Shown here in pieces: positions 1-8,411 of a stretch of DNA of 64,000 nt (positions within the stretch are counted from its first letter, which is position 1; each line of letters opens with the position of its first letter). Location: the NCBI RefSeq assembly GCF_004208515.1, contig NZ_SGIM01000002.1:1-64000 (forward strand). Reading direction: 5' to 3'. Below the pieces are notes generated by a model. That model did not search any database. It was not told the origin of the DNA and saw nothing but the letters and a program-made list of their open reading frames with translations. Source of the stretch: Acinetobacter halotolerans. GTDB lineage: Bacteria > Pseudomonadota > Gammaproteobacteria > Pseudomonadales > Moraxellaceae. Both the position numbers and the translations under genes were made by a program.

Positions 1-2826
1 GCAACAGCGGTTGTGGATACAACCCCACCTTTAATTGCATTCGACAATGTGGATGATGCGTTCGTTAATGCTCTACCGTTGCAAGTTGGAGATGATGTTT
101 CAGTCGGTAGTCATACTTACTTGTTACTCGCTTCTCTAGCAGGGCTTGATCTACAACTCGGCTCGGCAGGCATTGGTTTCAACATCGATGAAGGTCATAC
201 AGGTGATATGACGTTCAACTACAGTGCATTGATTAGTGCAGATGCGTTGGCTGACTATGTACTTGTTCTTCAAAAATTTGATGAAGAAACAGGACAATGG
301 ACTGCAGTGACTGGTCCAGGTCAAGCTGATCTGTTGAGCTTGTCATTGTTCGGTGGTACTACAGTAACGGTTGATGGACTTGAAGAAGGTCAATACCGTG
401 CCTTCATGGCCTTTGATGGATTGCTTGGCGTAGGATTGCTAGGTACTTTGTCAGGAACAGCAGATCTTTACGATCAATCACAAATTGGCGGTTATGAAGT
501 TATAGCCGCTGAAGGTAACGTCATTACTGATGCTGGTATTGATGGTGAAGTTGATGTTATTACAGATACCACCGTTGTCAGTATGGTAAATGGTGTAGCC
601 GTAGTAGATGGTGGAACAACCATTGATGGACTCTATGGTACCTTGGTGATTAATCCAGATGGCAGTTATACCTACACACCATTTAGTGGTGATGCAGGTT
701 TAGGTCAAGTGGATCCATTCGTTTATACCTTACTTGATCCTGTAACAGGTCAAACTGCAAATGCAACGCTCTATCTACATATTGATAGTGATGATGTAGA
801 TATGACTTGGAATCCAGCAGATCCATCTCAACCTGCGACAGTAGACATTGTTGCAACAGATGATCTGAATGTTGCGGAGATTAACCCACAAGCATTGCTT
901 GTCGGAGATAATGTTCCTGCAGGTAGTCATACGTACTTGCTACTTGCATCATTAGGAGGGTTAGATCTACAGCTCGGTTCTGCAGGTATTAACTTCAATG
1001 TTGATGAAGGTCATACAGGTGATATGACATTCAATTACAGTGCATTGATTAGTGCTGATGCATTAGCAGACTATGTACTTGTTCTTCAAAAATTTGATGA
1101 AGAAACAGGACAATGGACTTCGATCACAGGTTCAGGTCAAGCTGATCTGTTGAGCTTGGCATTATTTGGTGGATCAACAATTACAGTTGATGGACTTGAA
1201 GAGGGTCAATACCGTGCCTTCATGGCCTTTGATGGATTGCTTGGATTAGGATTGCTTGGCACCTTGTCAGCAACCATGGATCTTTACGATCAAGCACAAA
1301 TTGGAGGTTATGAGGTTGTAGCAGCTGAAGGTAATGTAATTACTGATGCTGGTATTGATGGTAATGCCGATCTTACAACACCATTTACGACTGTTAGCAG
1401 TGTCAATGGCGTAGCAGTTGTTGCTGGTGGAACAACCATAGACGGTACTTACGGTACCTTGGTCATTCAACCAAACGGAAGTTACACCTATACACCGTTC
1501 AACGATGTAACAGGCTTAGGTCAAGTGGATCAATTCACTTATACCCTATCTGACCCTATTGGTGGAGCTGATGCGGCAAGTGCAACTCTGTACTTCCATA
1601 TCGATAGTAGTGTTGTAGATATGACTTGGAATCCAGCGGATCCATCAGAACCTGCAACATTCACATTTACTGCAACCGATGATGTCGATACTGCATCACT
1701 GTTGATGGTAAATGAAGTGGATAATGACTACTTTAATGCCTCGGCTTCATTGTTAGGCATTTTAGCAACCACGCAGACCTACAATTCAGGCACATTCACC
1801 ATAGGCTCTAATATGGATGCCAATGGTTTGATTACAGTTAACTCTTTGGCAACTGCAGGAAGTGTTAACATTAATTTAAATCTACAGATGAATGTCGGTG
1901 GAGTGTGGACTACTGTAGCGAATGATAGTTACTCTGGAATAATTTCGCTGCTTGGTACTTTGGCATCACTAGATCTATCCACTTTAGATTTAGCTGCTGG
2001 AACCTACCGTATCCAAACCACAATGCAACAACCATTATTTGGTGGATTGGCAGCATTGGTTGGTATTAATACGGATGTAAATGTTACTTATCTTGACCAG
2101 TTTGTAGTAGCTGACACAATTGTTGCTGAAGGTAATATTTTCGGTAATGATTCAACAGGTTCAACATTCACTCAATTACAAGTAACAGATGCAAATGGTA
2201 ATGTAATCGATGTTTCATATGGCACTGTGATCGAAGGTCTACATGGTAATCTAGTGATTAGTGCAAATGGTGATTACACTTATACACCAACATCAGGTAC
2301 AACCGGTGGTAGTGAAAGTTTCAGTTATACCTTGACTCATGTGAATGGTGATACTGCAACAGCAACATTGGATATCAATGTTGGTTACACGATCCAAGGA
2401 AGTGCAGGTAATGACATTATTACTGATAGTGCTGGAGATGATCTAATCTATGCAGGAGCAGGTAACGATACAATCAATACTGCGAATGGTGGTTCAGATA
2501 CCTTAATCTTCGATCTGTTAAATGCTACAGATAGCACTGGTGGAAATGGTCAAGATACTTGGGAGAATTTCCATGTCGGAGATACTTCTCTAGATGGTGA
2601 GGCTGATAAGATTGATATTAGTGATCTACTGATTGGCTATGCTGGTGATGGTAGTGAAGCTTCTCTAAGTGCTTATGTAAATGTCGTCTTTGATGGTACT
2701 GATACAGTCATTAGTATCGATCGAGATGGTGGTGCAGGAGTATATAGTTCTACTGAGATTCTTACATTGAAAAATGTAGATACCTCTTTAGATGAGTTGC
2801 TACAAAACAACCAACTTTTGTTCTAA
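1..2826 (+). CDS. Bap-like giant adhesin, C-terminal part (5' end outside window)
   Basis: The frame is open from base 1 without a start, so this is the 3' end of a much longer surface adhesin. The visible part has two near-identical units of about 272 codons (about 37-852 and 853-1671) and a third, divergent unit (about 1672-2394). Each unit ends in a VCBS/cadherin-like stretch with the pattern G-(T/N)-LVI-x(3)-GSYTYTP. Next comes an RTX-like stretch (GSAGNDIITD, GAGNDTI) that should bind calcium, and a Asp/Gly-rich tail ending in hydrophobic NNQLLF, typical of type I secretion targets. In Acinetobacter such Bap/BapA proteins are exported by a T1SS and mediate adhesion and biofilm formation. 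No secretion genes are in the window. The family call is firm; ligand and full length are unknown. Confidence 0.88.
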   Translation, partial: ATAVVDTTPPLIAFDNVDDAFVNALPLQVGDDVSVGSHTYLLLASLAGLDLQLGSAGIGFNIDEGHTGDMTFNYSALISADALADYVLVLQKFDEETGQWTAVTGPGQADLLSLSLFGGTTVTVDGLEEGQYRAFMAFDGLLGVGLLGTLSGTADLYDQSQIGGYEVIAAEGNVITDAGIDGEVDVITDTTVVSMVNGVAVVDGGTTIDGLYGTLVINPDGSYTYTPFSGDAGLGQVDPFVYTLLDPVTGQTANATLYLHIDSDDVDMTWNPADPSQPATVDIVATDDLNVAEINPQALLVGDNVPAGSHTYLLLASLGGLDLQLGSAGINFNVDEGHTGDMTFNYSALISADALADYVLVLQKFDEETGQWTSITGSGQADLLSLALFGGSTITVDGLEEGQYRAFMAFDGLLGLGLLGTLSATMDLYDQAQIGGYEVVAAEGNVITDAGIDGNADLTTPFTTVSSVNGVAVVAGGTTIDGTYGTLVIQPNGSYTYTPFNDVTGLGQVDQFTYTLSDPIGGADAASATLYFHIDSSVVDMTWNPADPSEPATFTFTATDDVDTASLLMVNEVDNDYFNASASLLGILATTQTYNSGTFTIGSNMDANGLITVNSLATAGSVNINLNLQMNVGGVWTTVANDSYSGIISLLGTLASLDLSTLDLAAGTYRIQTTMQQPLFGGLAALVGINTDVNVTYLDQFVVADTIVAEGNIFGNDSTGSTFTQLQVTDANGNVIDVSYGTVIEGLHGNLVISANGDYTYTPTSGTTGGSESFSYTLTHVNGDTATATLDINVGYTIQGSAGNDIITDSAGDDLIYAGAGNDTINTANGGSDTLIFDLLNATDSTGGNGQDTWENFHVGDTSLDGEADKIDISDLLIGYAGDGSEASLSAYVNVVFDGTDTVISIDRDGGAGVYSSTEILTLKNVDTSLDELLQNNQLLF
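37..1671 (+). repeat. Two tandem ~816-bp direct repeats in the adhesin gene
   Basis: The same codons recur 816 bp apart: the VGDD/VGDN codons at 85 and 901, and the GHTGDMTF region at 190 and 1006. Long runs are nearly identical at DNA level. Such units can gain or lose copies by recombination and can be collapsed in assembly. Confidence 0.85.
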
Positions 2827-2842
2827 TTTAAGTTGATAAAAA

Positions 2843-2870
2843 AGAGAACCTTCGGGTTCTCTTTTTTTTT
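2843..2870 (+). terminator. Rho-independent terminator of the adhesin gene
   Basis: A perfect 8-bp stem (AGAGAACC / GGTTCTCT) closed by a TTCG tetraloop is followed by eight T. It begins 16 nt after the adhesin stop codon. Confidence 0.93.
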
Positions 2871-2939
2871 ACTAAAAAAAGTAAACTCATATTTTACAAT
2901 AGGCGTTGTATGTTATATTTTGAATCATGATAAATATTT

Positions 2940-4616
2940 ATGAACAATAAAGTGGAAGATATGAGCGTTCAAACTTATAAGGAATTACAAGACTTTAAGA
3001 AGAAATTAGAGATATGGATCGATGAAAAGATAGAAACTCATAAAATAGATCAAGAGATATATTGTATTTTTTTTTCATACGGAAGTGAGAGTAAAAAATG
3101 TAGTATTTGGAGTAATGCAGATATTGATATTCAGTTGATTGTAAAAAGGTTACTGAACTTCATAGAAAAAACGTTTGAGAAAAATAAAACTCAGCTTAAC
3201 TTTATAAAAATAGATATTGCTTATCAAATTGAACAACAGGCATGGCAAAGCGTTGTTTATCAAGTTATGAATCAAGAACATAATAATCATTACCGCAAAG
3301 GTATTAGTTTAGATGAAAACTTTAATATTGCATTTCTTGAGCAAGAAATTTACGGTAGAGCAATCATACGCGGATTGCGCTATGATCAACCTAATTTCTT
3401 TGATGAAAAAAATTTAAATAATGCTATCCAAAAAAAATATCCAAATATTCAGAAAACAATTACCTTAGATCAACTTCAATTTGTATGGACGTTTGAAACT
3501 TACGGCGCTATTTATGAAGACAATCAATTTGTACAGTTACAAAGTGGTGCCTGTCAGAATGGGGTTCGGTTGCTGACCGAAAATAAAAAAGAGCATTTAA
3601 AGAACTTAGTTGAGAACAATGCAAATTTTTTATATCAGCAAATTCAGGAAAATGGACGTTTTGTTTATGGTTATTTCCCTGCCTTTGATCGAGAAATAAA
3701 AAGCTATAATACAGTACGTCATTGTACTTCTGTATATGCTTTGATAGAAAGTTTTGAGGTAAAAGAAAAAAAAGAATATTGGGAAAAAATCTACAAAGCC
3801 ATTCAATATGCGATAGATACTTTCTATCGAGAAAAACAAGAAAATGTTGCATTTATGATTGATGGAGAAAAAGATCAAGAAATTAAACTAGGATCAAATG
3901 CAGCCGCTATTCTCATGCTTACAAAGTATCAAGAGCTTACACGAGATGATCGTTATCTTAAATATGCAGAGGCAATTGCTAATGGTATTTTAGAAATGAT
4001 TGATACTGAAGGGCAGACCACACATGTTTTGCATTATCCAAGCTATGAAATAAAAGAAAAATTTCGTATCGTTTATTACGATGGAGAAGCAGCATTGGCG
4101 TTATTACGTCTTTATCAGTTAAATCATGATGAAAAATTACTCGTCACTGTTAAGCTAATGTTTGAACATTTTATTGATAAAAAATATGATAAATATCATG
4201 ATCATTGGTTGAGTTACTGTACCAATGAGCTAACCAAAATTTGCCCAGAAGAAAAATATTTTCAATTTGGTTTGAATAATTATTTAAAACATATGAATTT
4301 TATTAAAAATAGAAAAACAGTTTATGCAACATTTCTAGAGATGTTAATGTCAGCGTATAAGATGGTCAATCGTCTAAAAGAACAGGGATATAATGATTTA
4401 TATGAAAAAGCTGAATTTGAAAAATTAATAGAATTAATTGAAACAAGAAGTGAGTTTCAGCGTAATGGTTATTTTTATCCAGAAGTTGCAATGTATATGG
4501 AACGACCAGATAAAATATTAAATGCATTTTATGTACGTCACGACCGTTTTAGAACACGTATAGATGATCAAGAACATAATTTATCTGGGTATGTTGCCTA
4601 TATTAAATATTTTTAG
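2940..4616 (+). CDS. Alpha/alpha-toroid (six-hairpin glycosidase-like) protein
   Basis: This 558-residue protein has no signal peptide or membrane segment, so it is probably cytoplasmic. I do not recognise the first ~210 residues. From about 225 to 475 it shows helix pairs typical of an (alpha/alpha) toroid, with landmarks RHCTSVYALIES, GSNAAAILML and YYDGEAALALLRLY. This is the pattern of six-hairpin glycosidases, epimerases and related proteins. It is the first gene of an apparent operon, 60 bp before a CapA-like gene, which is in turn followed by an ATP-grasp gene. The DNA is very AT-rich compared with the housekeeping part of the window. A second ATG at 2961 is an alternative start; neither has a strong ribosome binding site. 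Fold is inferred from pattern only; substrate unknown. Confidence 0.6.
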   Translation: MNNKVEDMSVQTYKELQDFKKKLEIWIDEKIETHKIDQEIYCIFFSYGSESKKCSIWSNADIDIQLIVKRLLNFIEKTFEKNKTQLNFIKIDIAYQIEQQAWQSVVYQVMNQEHNNHYRKGISLDENFNIAFLEQEIYGRAIIRGLRYDQPNFFDEKNLNNAIQKKYPNIQKTITLDQLQFVWTFETYGAIYEDNQFVQLQSGACQNGVRLLTENKKEHLKNLVENNANFLYQQIQENGRFVYGYFPAFDREIKSYNTVRHCTSVYALIESFEVKEKKEYWEKIYKAIQYAIDTFYREKQENVAFMIDGEKDQEIKLGSNAAAILMLTKYQELTRDDRYLKYAEAIANGILEMIDTEGQTTHVLHYPSYEIKEKFRIVYYDGEAALALLRLYQLNHDEKLLVTVKLMFEHFIDKKYDKYHDHWLSYCTNELTKICPEEKYFQFGLNNYLKHMNFIKNRKTVYATFLEMLMSAYKMVNRLKEQGYNDLYEKAEFEKLIELIETRSEFQRNGYFYPEVAMYMERPDKILNAFYVRHDRFRTRIDDQEHNLSGYVAYIKYF

Positions 4617-4676
4617 GATATTTTCTTTCTATTCTAATTGTAGGGTTGATCAAATTATCTGATATAGGTAGCCATA

Positions 4677-6302
4677 GTGTTAGGTCGCATGTTTTATATA
4701 AAATTTGATTCTGATTTAAATGTTTTTGCAAAATATAATGCAAATGACTGGCTTGAGAATGAGTATGTATTCGAATTAAGTAATATTTTTGAAGATGAAA
4801 TTAATAATATCTCTAAAAAAAATAAGCAGTTTGATTCTGAAGTTATTTTAGATAGAGCTATTGATTTTGGAGGTGGTATTAGAAGTCATAGATTTATTCT
4901 GTCTCAATATTTAAACTTTATAAATAACTATATATCTAGGGAGTTAGCTCTTGAATTGTTGGGAGAAGATCAAAGGAGATTAAATTCAATATATAGGATA
5001 GTTAATTTTTATAGTTTACTGTCAAATAAATATATGAAAATATTCCAACCTTTTGAAATGATGATTGGTAATAAAAGTATAAAGCCATTTTCAAACTTAA
5101 AAGAAAAAGGATTGATTGATTTTATAGTTCAGCTTTCCATTCTTGAAACAAGAGTATTTTTGGTTAAATATAGGGTTAATGGTCGAACATATTTTATGGT
5201 GATCGGTGGGGATTTTGAGGATGGTGATTATGACGTAATTATTCCATATTTAATTAGCCATGATATTGATGATTTGAATATAAAAAAAGTTCATATTACC
5301 AACCCTAATGTAAATTTTATTGGAGATACTTACTTGGGAGAAAGTTATACAAAAAAGAGGATGCAAAGAAAGCAAAATGATGCCCTGATGCAATATGGTT
5401 ATAGTTATTCATTCTCTGGGATTTCAGATTTTATTCGGAAGGATGAGTTTAATATTATAAACTTTGAAGCAACATTTAATATAACTGATTATACGCCTTT
5501 TTTGAAGAAGAAAGACTATCTCCTTTATGCAAATTCAGAAAATAATATTGGTGAGTTAAAAGAAAGAGGCTTGAATTGCATTTGTTTGGCAAATAATCAT
5601 AGTTTAGATTATGGAGAAAAGAGTCTTTTAAAAACGATTCATGATTTTGAGAATAGTAATTTCATTGTGATGGGAGGAGGACAAAATCAATATGAAGCAA
5701 ATAAAATTCTAGAATTAGATTTTAAAGGTAAAAAATTAGCTATTTTTAATGCATATTGGAAGAATCGGTATTATGTCGACTATGAATTTTATGCATTGCA
5801 TGATAGAGCTGGAGTGAATATTTTAAATGGTGTCCTATTTCATCAAATAGAAAAATATAAGAAAGAAAATCTTGAAAGTCTAGTGATGGTTTTTTGTCAT
5901 TGGGGATTAGACTTTAAACCAGTACAAAAATATCAAACGTACTTGGCTCAAAGAATGATAAATGTTGGCGTGGATCTTATTGTTGGGCATGGCTCACATT
6001 CCATTCAATATATTGATTCTTATAAAAATAAAAATGTTATTTATGGTATTGGAAATGGGGTGTTTAATAGTGATGGAGAGTATGATATTCATCATGTATT
6101 ACCATATGGTCTTCTTGTGAAATTAGATATGGAAAAACAAGAGGTGAAGCTTTATCCCATATGTACGAATAATCTGAAGACATTCTGGAAACCAAGATTT
6201 GTTTCTCATGAAGAGCTGTGTGAAGTGAAAGAGTTTTTAAAGGAAAATAAATTAGAAGAAGAGAAAGATGAACTTGGTCATTTTTTTAAGATAAAGTTAT
6301 AA
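4677..6302 (+). CDS. CapA-family (PGA_cap) protein with extra N-terminal domain
   Basis: The 541-residue protein has the full set of CapA landmarks from about residue 215 on: GDTYLGE (216), INFEATF (261), LANNHSLDYG (304), FCHWGLDF (406), VGHGSHSIQ (436) and YGIGNGVF (456). These metallophosphatase-like signatures belong to the family of the poly-gamma-glutamate synthesis protein CapA/PgsA. The ~210 residues before them are unusual for the family and unrecognised. There is no evident signal peptide or membrane anchor, whereas PgsA is anchored. The start is GTG at 4677 with AGG eight bases upstream; ATG at 4689 is possible. It lies 9 bp before an ATP-grasp gene, so the two are probably translated from one mRNA. 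The role is likely cell-surface polymer or peptide chemistry. Confidence 0.75.
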   Translation: MLGRMFYIKFDSDLNVFAKYNANDWLENEYVFELSNIFEDEINNISKKNKQFDSEVILDRAIDFGGGIRSHRFILSQYLNFINNYISRELALELLGEDQRRLNSIYRIVNFYSLLSNKYMKIFQPFEMMIGNKSIKPFSNLKEKGLIDFIVQLSILETRVFLVKYRVNGRTYFMVIGGDFEDGDYDVIIPYLISHDIDDLNIKKVHITNPNVNFIGDTYLGESYTKKRMQRKQNDALMQYGYSYSFSGISDFIRKDEFNIINFEATFNITDYTPFLKKKDYLLYANSENNIGELKERGLNCICLANNHSLDYGEKSLLKTIHDFENSNFIVMGGGQNQYEANKILELDFKGKKLAIFNAYWKNRYYVDYEFYALHDRAGVNILNGVLFHQIEKYKKENLESLVMVFCHWGLDFKPVQKYQTYLAQRMINVGVDLIVGHGSHSIQYIDSYKNKNVIYGIGNGVFNSDGEYDIHHVLPYGLLVKLDMEKQEVKLYPICTNNLKTFWKPRFVSHEELCEVKEFLKENKLEEEKDELGHFFKIKL

Positions 6303-6311
6303 GGGGAATAA

Positions 6312-7382
6312 ATGTTAATTGGGATATTGAAACCGAGCTTTAGTGTGATGGAAATAGAAAAAATATTTATGGTGGTTGCCCATTGTCATGGACATCAGAG
6401 TTATGTTTTTACGGCCAAAAATGTTGATTTTTCATCAAGAACCATATTAGGAAAATCACTGATACATGGTGAAGTTACAGTAAAAAGATTTCCATTCCCT
6501 GATCTGATACAAAATCGTTTAAGTATTAATGAAGAAGATGTATTAACTTATGTGAAATTGGCAAAAGAGATCTATTTCACAACGCATCATATTGAGACAA
6601 AATTTGAGCTTTATAAAAAAATGCGAGAGCATGATTTAGTTAAAAAATATGTTGTTGAATCTGAGCGTTGTGATAATTTTGATATACTAATATATTATAT
6701 TTTAAAATATAATTATATTGTTCTGAAACCTATGTCAAGTAAACAAGCAATAGGTGTTTATACAATACAGGTATTTGAAAATAAATTTATTGTTAAAGCG
6801 TTTGATCAAGAGACATTATTTAATAAGGGTGAGCTAAATATATTCTTTAATATGAAAATAAAAAATAAAAGATTTTTTATAAGTCCATTTATTGCGAGTA
6901 AAACGAATAATAATTTAACATCAGTTTTTAGGTTGCACATGGTAGTAGGGAAGGGTGGTGAGTGGAAAAAAATTAAATTCTTTCCTTATGTAAATCTACG
7001 TGATGAACAAGATGTAGCAAATGGTATACAAGGTGCTTTAATTTCAACAAGAGAAGAATTGTTTCTTCAGCAATATTATCCAGATAGTTATCAAAGAATT
7101 CTCTTTGGTGTGGATCAATTATTCCGTGATATGGTCTGCTTTATGCATAACTTATATGATTGGCCTGTAGAAGCTATTGGTATTGATATTGGAATTACAC
7201 AAGAAGGTGAAATGCGAATTTTTGAAGTGAATGCAGCTCCTGGTATTGGTTTTATGGCTTATCCTGTTGCTGAGCAGCAAATATTATATTATGAATGGAT
7301 ATTGGAGCAAGGATGTAAATTACCTGTAAGTAATTTTCTGCCAAGACGTTATAAAAATTATTATAACATATCTCTTGAGTGA
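6312..7382 (+). CDS. YheC/YheD-like ATP-grasp protein
   Basis: This 356-residue protein resembles the YheC/YheD ATP-grasp family. Landmarks are VLKPMSS with the nucleotide-binding lysine near residue 139, FRLHMVV near 206, IDIGI near 291 and FEVNAAPG at 304-311, which supplies the Glu and Asn metal ligands. ATP-grasp enzymes join a carboxylate to an amine, thiol or hydroxyl through an acyl-phosphate, so this is probably the ligase of the operon. The start has a clear ribosome binding site (AGGGG) 5 nt upstream. It ends 12 bp from the convergent metalloprotease gene. YheC/D were first described as Bacillus spore coat-associated proteins; here the substrate is unknown. Confidence 0.75.
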   Translation: MLIGILKPSFSVMEIEKIFMVVAHCHGHQSYVFTAKNVDFSSRTILGKSLIHGEVTVKRFPFPDLIQNRLSINEEDVLTYVKLAKEIYFTTHHIETKFELYKKMREHDLVKKYVVESERCDNFDILIYYILKYNYIVLKPMSSKQAIGVYTIQVFENKFIVKAFDQETLFNKGELNIFFNMKIKNKRFFISPFIASKTNNNLTSVFRLHMVVGKGGEWKKIKFFPYVNLRDEQDVANGIQGALISTREELFLQQYYPDSYQRILFGVDQLFRDMVCFMHNLYDWPVEAIGIDIGITQEGEMRIFEVNAAPGIGFMAYPVAEQQILYYEWILEQGCKLPVSNFLPRRYKNYYNISLE

Positions 7383-7394
7383 CTTAAATTTTTT

Positions 7395-8411
7395 TTATTC
7401 AGTTTGTTGTTTCAGTAATGATTCAAATAAGATATTTTGATTGTTTTCAGGTACGCTATTATTTTCTAAACTCTTTAATAGAACTGAAATGATATTTTTA
7501 TTATAAATCTGAGATTTTTGCGTGCTATCCTTCCAACTATAAGGTTGCCAATGATTTGTTTTTGAGAGATGCTTGTCTTCTTTACCTAAGTTTTGAAGAA
7601 ATTTTTGTATGAAAATCGTTCCTTTTAAATAGTGATCCTGAAATACTGGTTGTCCATCTGTATATTTTTTCTCTAGTATGTTATTGGGGAGTAGAAGTTT
7701 GCCATTTGACTGATCTGTTAATATGGTAATCGAGCTCCATACTTTGGAAGCTTGATAACTACGTTGTAAAAAATCTTGCTCTAGCTCTTTTTTTGTTTTT
7801 GGTAGATCTTTGTCCCCGTAAGCACCTGTTTTGCCTTTTCTTATAATACCTTCTGACCATGCTGCAAGCCCCTCATTTAACCACTTAGGCTTGAACATGG
7901 TATAGCCATATATATAAAGATGGAAAAGCTCATGCGCGGCTACAGACGATTGAGTTGTAAAGTTAGTAATATTATTGCTTAAGCTTATAATTAAAGCACA
8001 CTTATTTTCTTTCAGAGGATTGTTGGTATGTAAATGTGCTTTACTATATGCTATTCCAAGTCCACTCAGCTTTTGTATGTGGATGTCTATATATTTTGCA
8101 GATTTGTAACGTGGGCTTTGCAATGGATTTTGATAACCAAGAGCATCCCATGCTTGCATTACAGTTTCTGTTTGAATTGCAATATTTTCAATGTAGTCCG
8201 GTATATTATTTTGATTATGATCAGTTTTATCTTTAATTGCGTTATCACCTTGAGTTGTATAGAAAATACGAATCTTGTTTTTCCCATAATAGACTTTATT
8301 TAATTGCTCAATAACTTCAGGGTTGCTTTTTTGGCAAATTTTAGATGTATTCGTAGCACAAGCTGTATTCATAAAGCATAAAAACGGAATATAAATTTTT
8401 AATTTACCCAT
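7395..8411 (-). CDS. Exported HExxH (gluzincin-like) metalloprotease
   Basis: Starting at the ATG at 8411, the protein has 338 residues and begins with a hydrophobic export signal ending at NTACAT. The cysteine could be lipidated, but this is not a canonical lipobox. HELFH lies at about residues 160-164, and NEGLAAWSE follows about 16 residues later, giving the zinc site HExxH...E of gluzincins. An upstream DHNQNNIPDYIE motif is a calcium-loop-like D-x-N-x-IPDY element seen in exported metallopeptidases of the MXAN_6640 kind. I chose the start because AGGAG lies 8 nt upstream and the ATG shares one base with the stop codon of the upstream glycosyltransferase (TAATG), so the two genes are probably translationally coupled. 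Target unknown. Confidence 0.75.
   Translation of the reverse strand: MGKLKIYIPFLCFMNTACATNTSKICQKSNPEVIEQLNKVYYGKNKIRIFYTTQGDNAIKDKTDHNQNNIPDYIENIAIQTETVMQAWDALGYQNPLQSPRYKSAKYIDIHIQKLSGLGIAYSKAHLHTNNPLKENKCALIISLSNNITNFTTQSSVAAHELFHLYIYGYTMFKPKWLNEGLAAWSEGIIRKGKTGAYGDKDLPKTKKELEQDFLQRSYQASKVWSSITILTDQSNGKLLLPNNILEKKYTDGQPVFQDHYLKGTIFIQKFLQNLGKEDKHLSKTNHWQPYSWKDSTQKSQIYNKNIISVLLKSLENNSVPENNQNILFESLLKQQTE

Noticed and set aside
2940..7382. A complete poly-gamma-glutamate capsule locus
   Set aside because: PgsB/CapB and PgsC/CapC homologs are absent, and the CapA-like protein lacks a membrane anchor.
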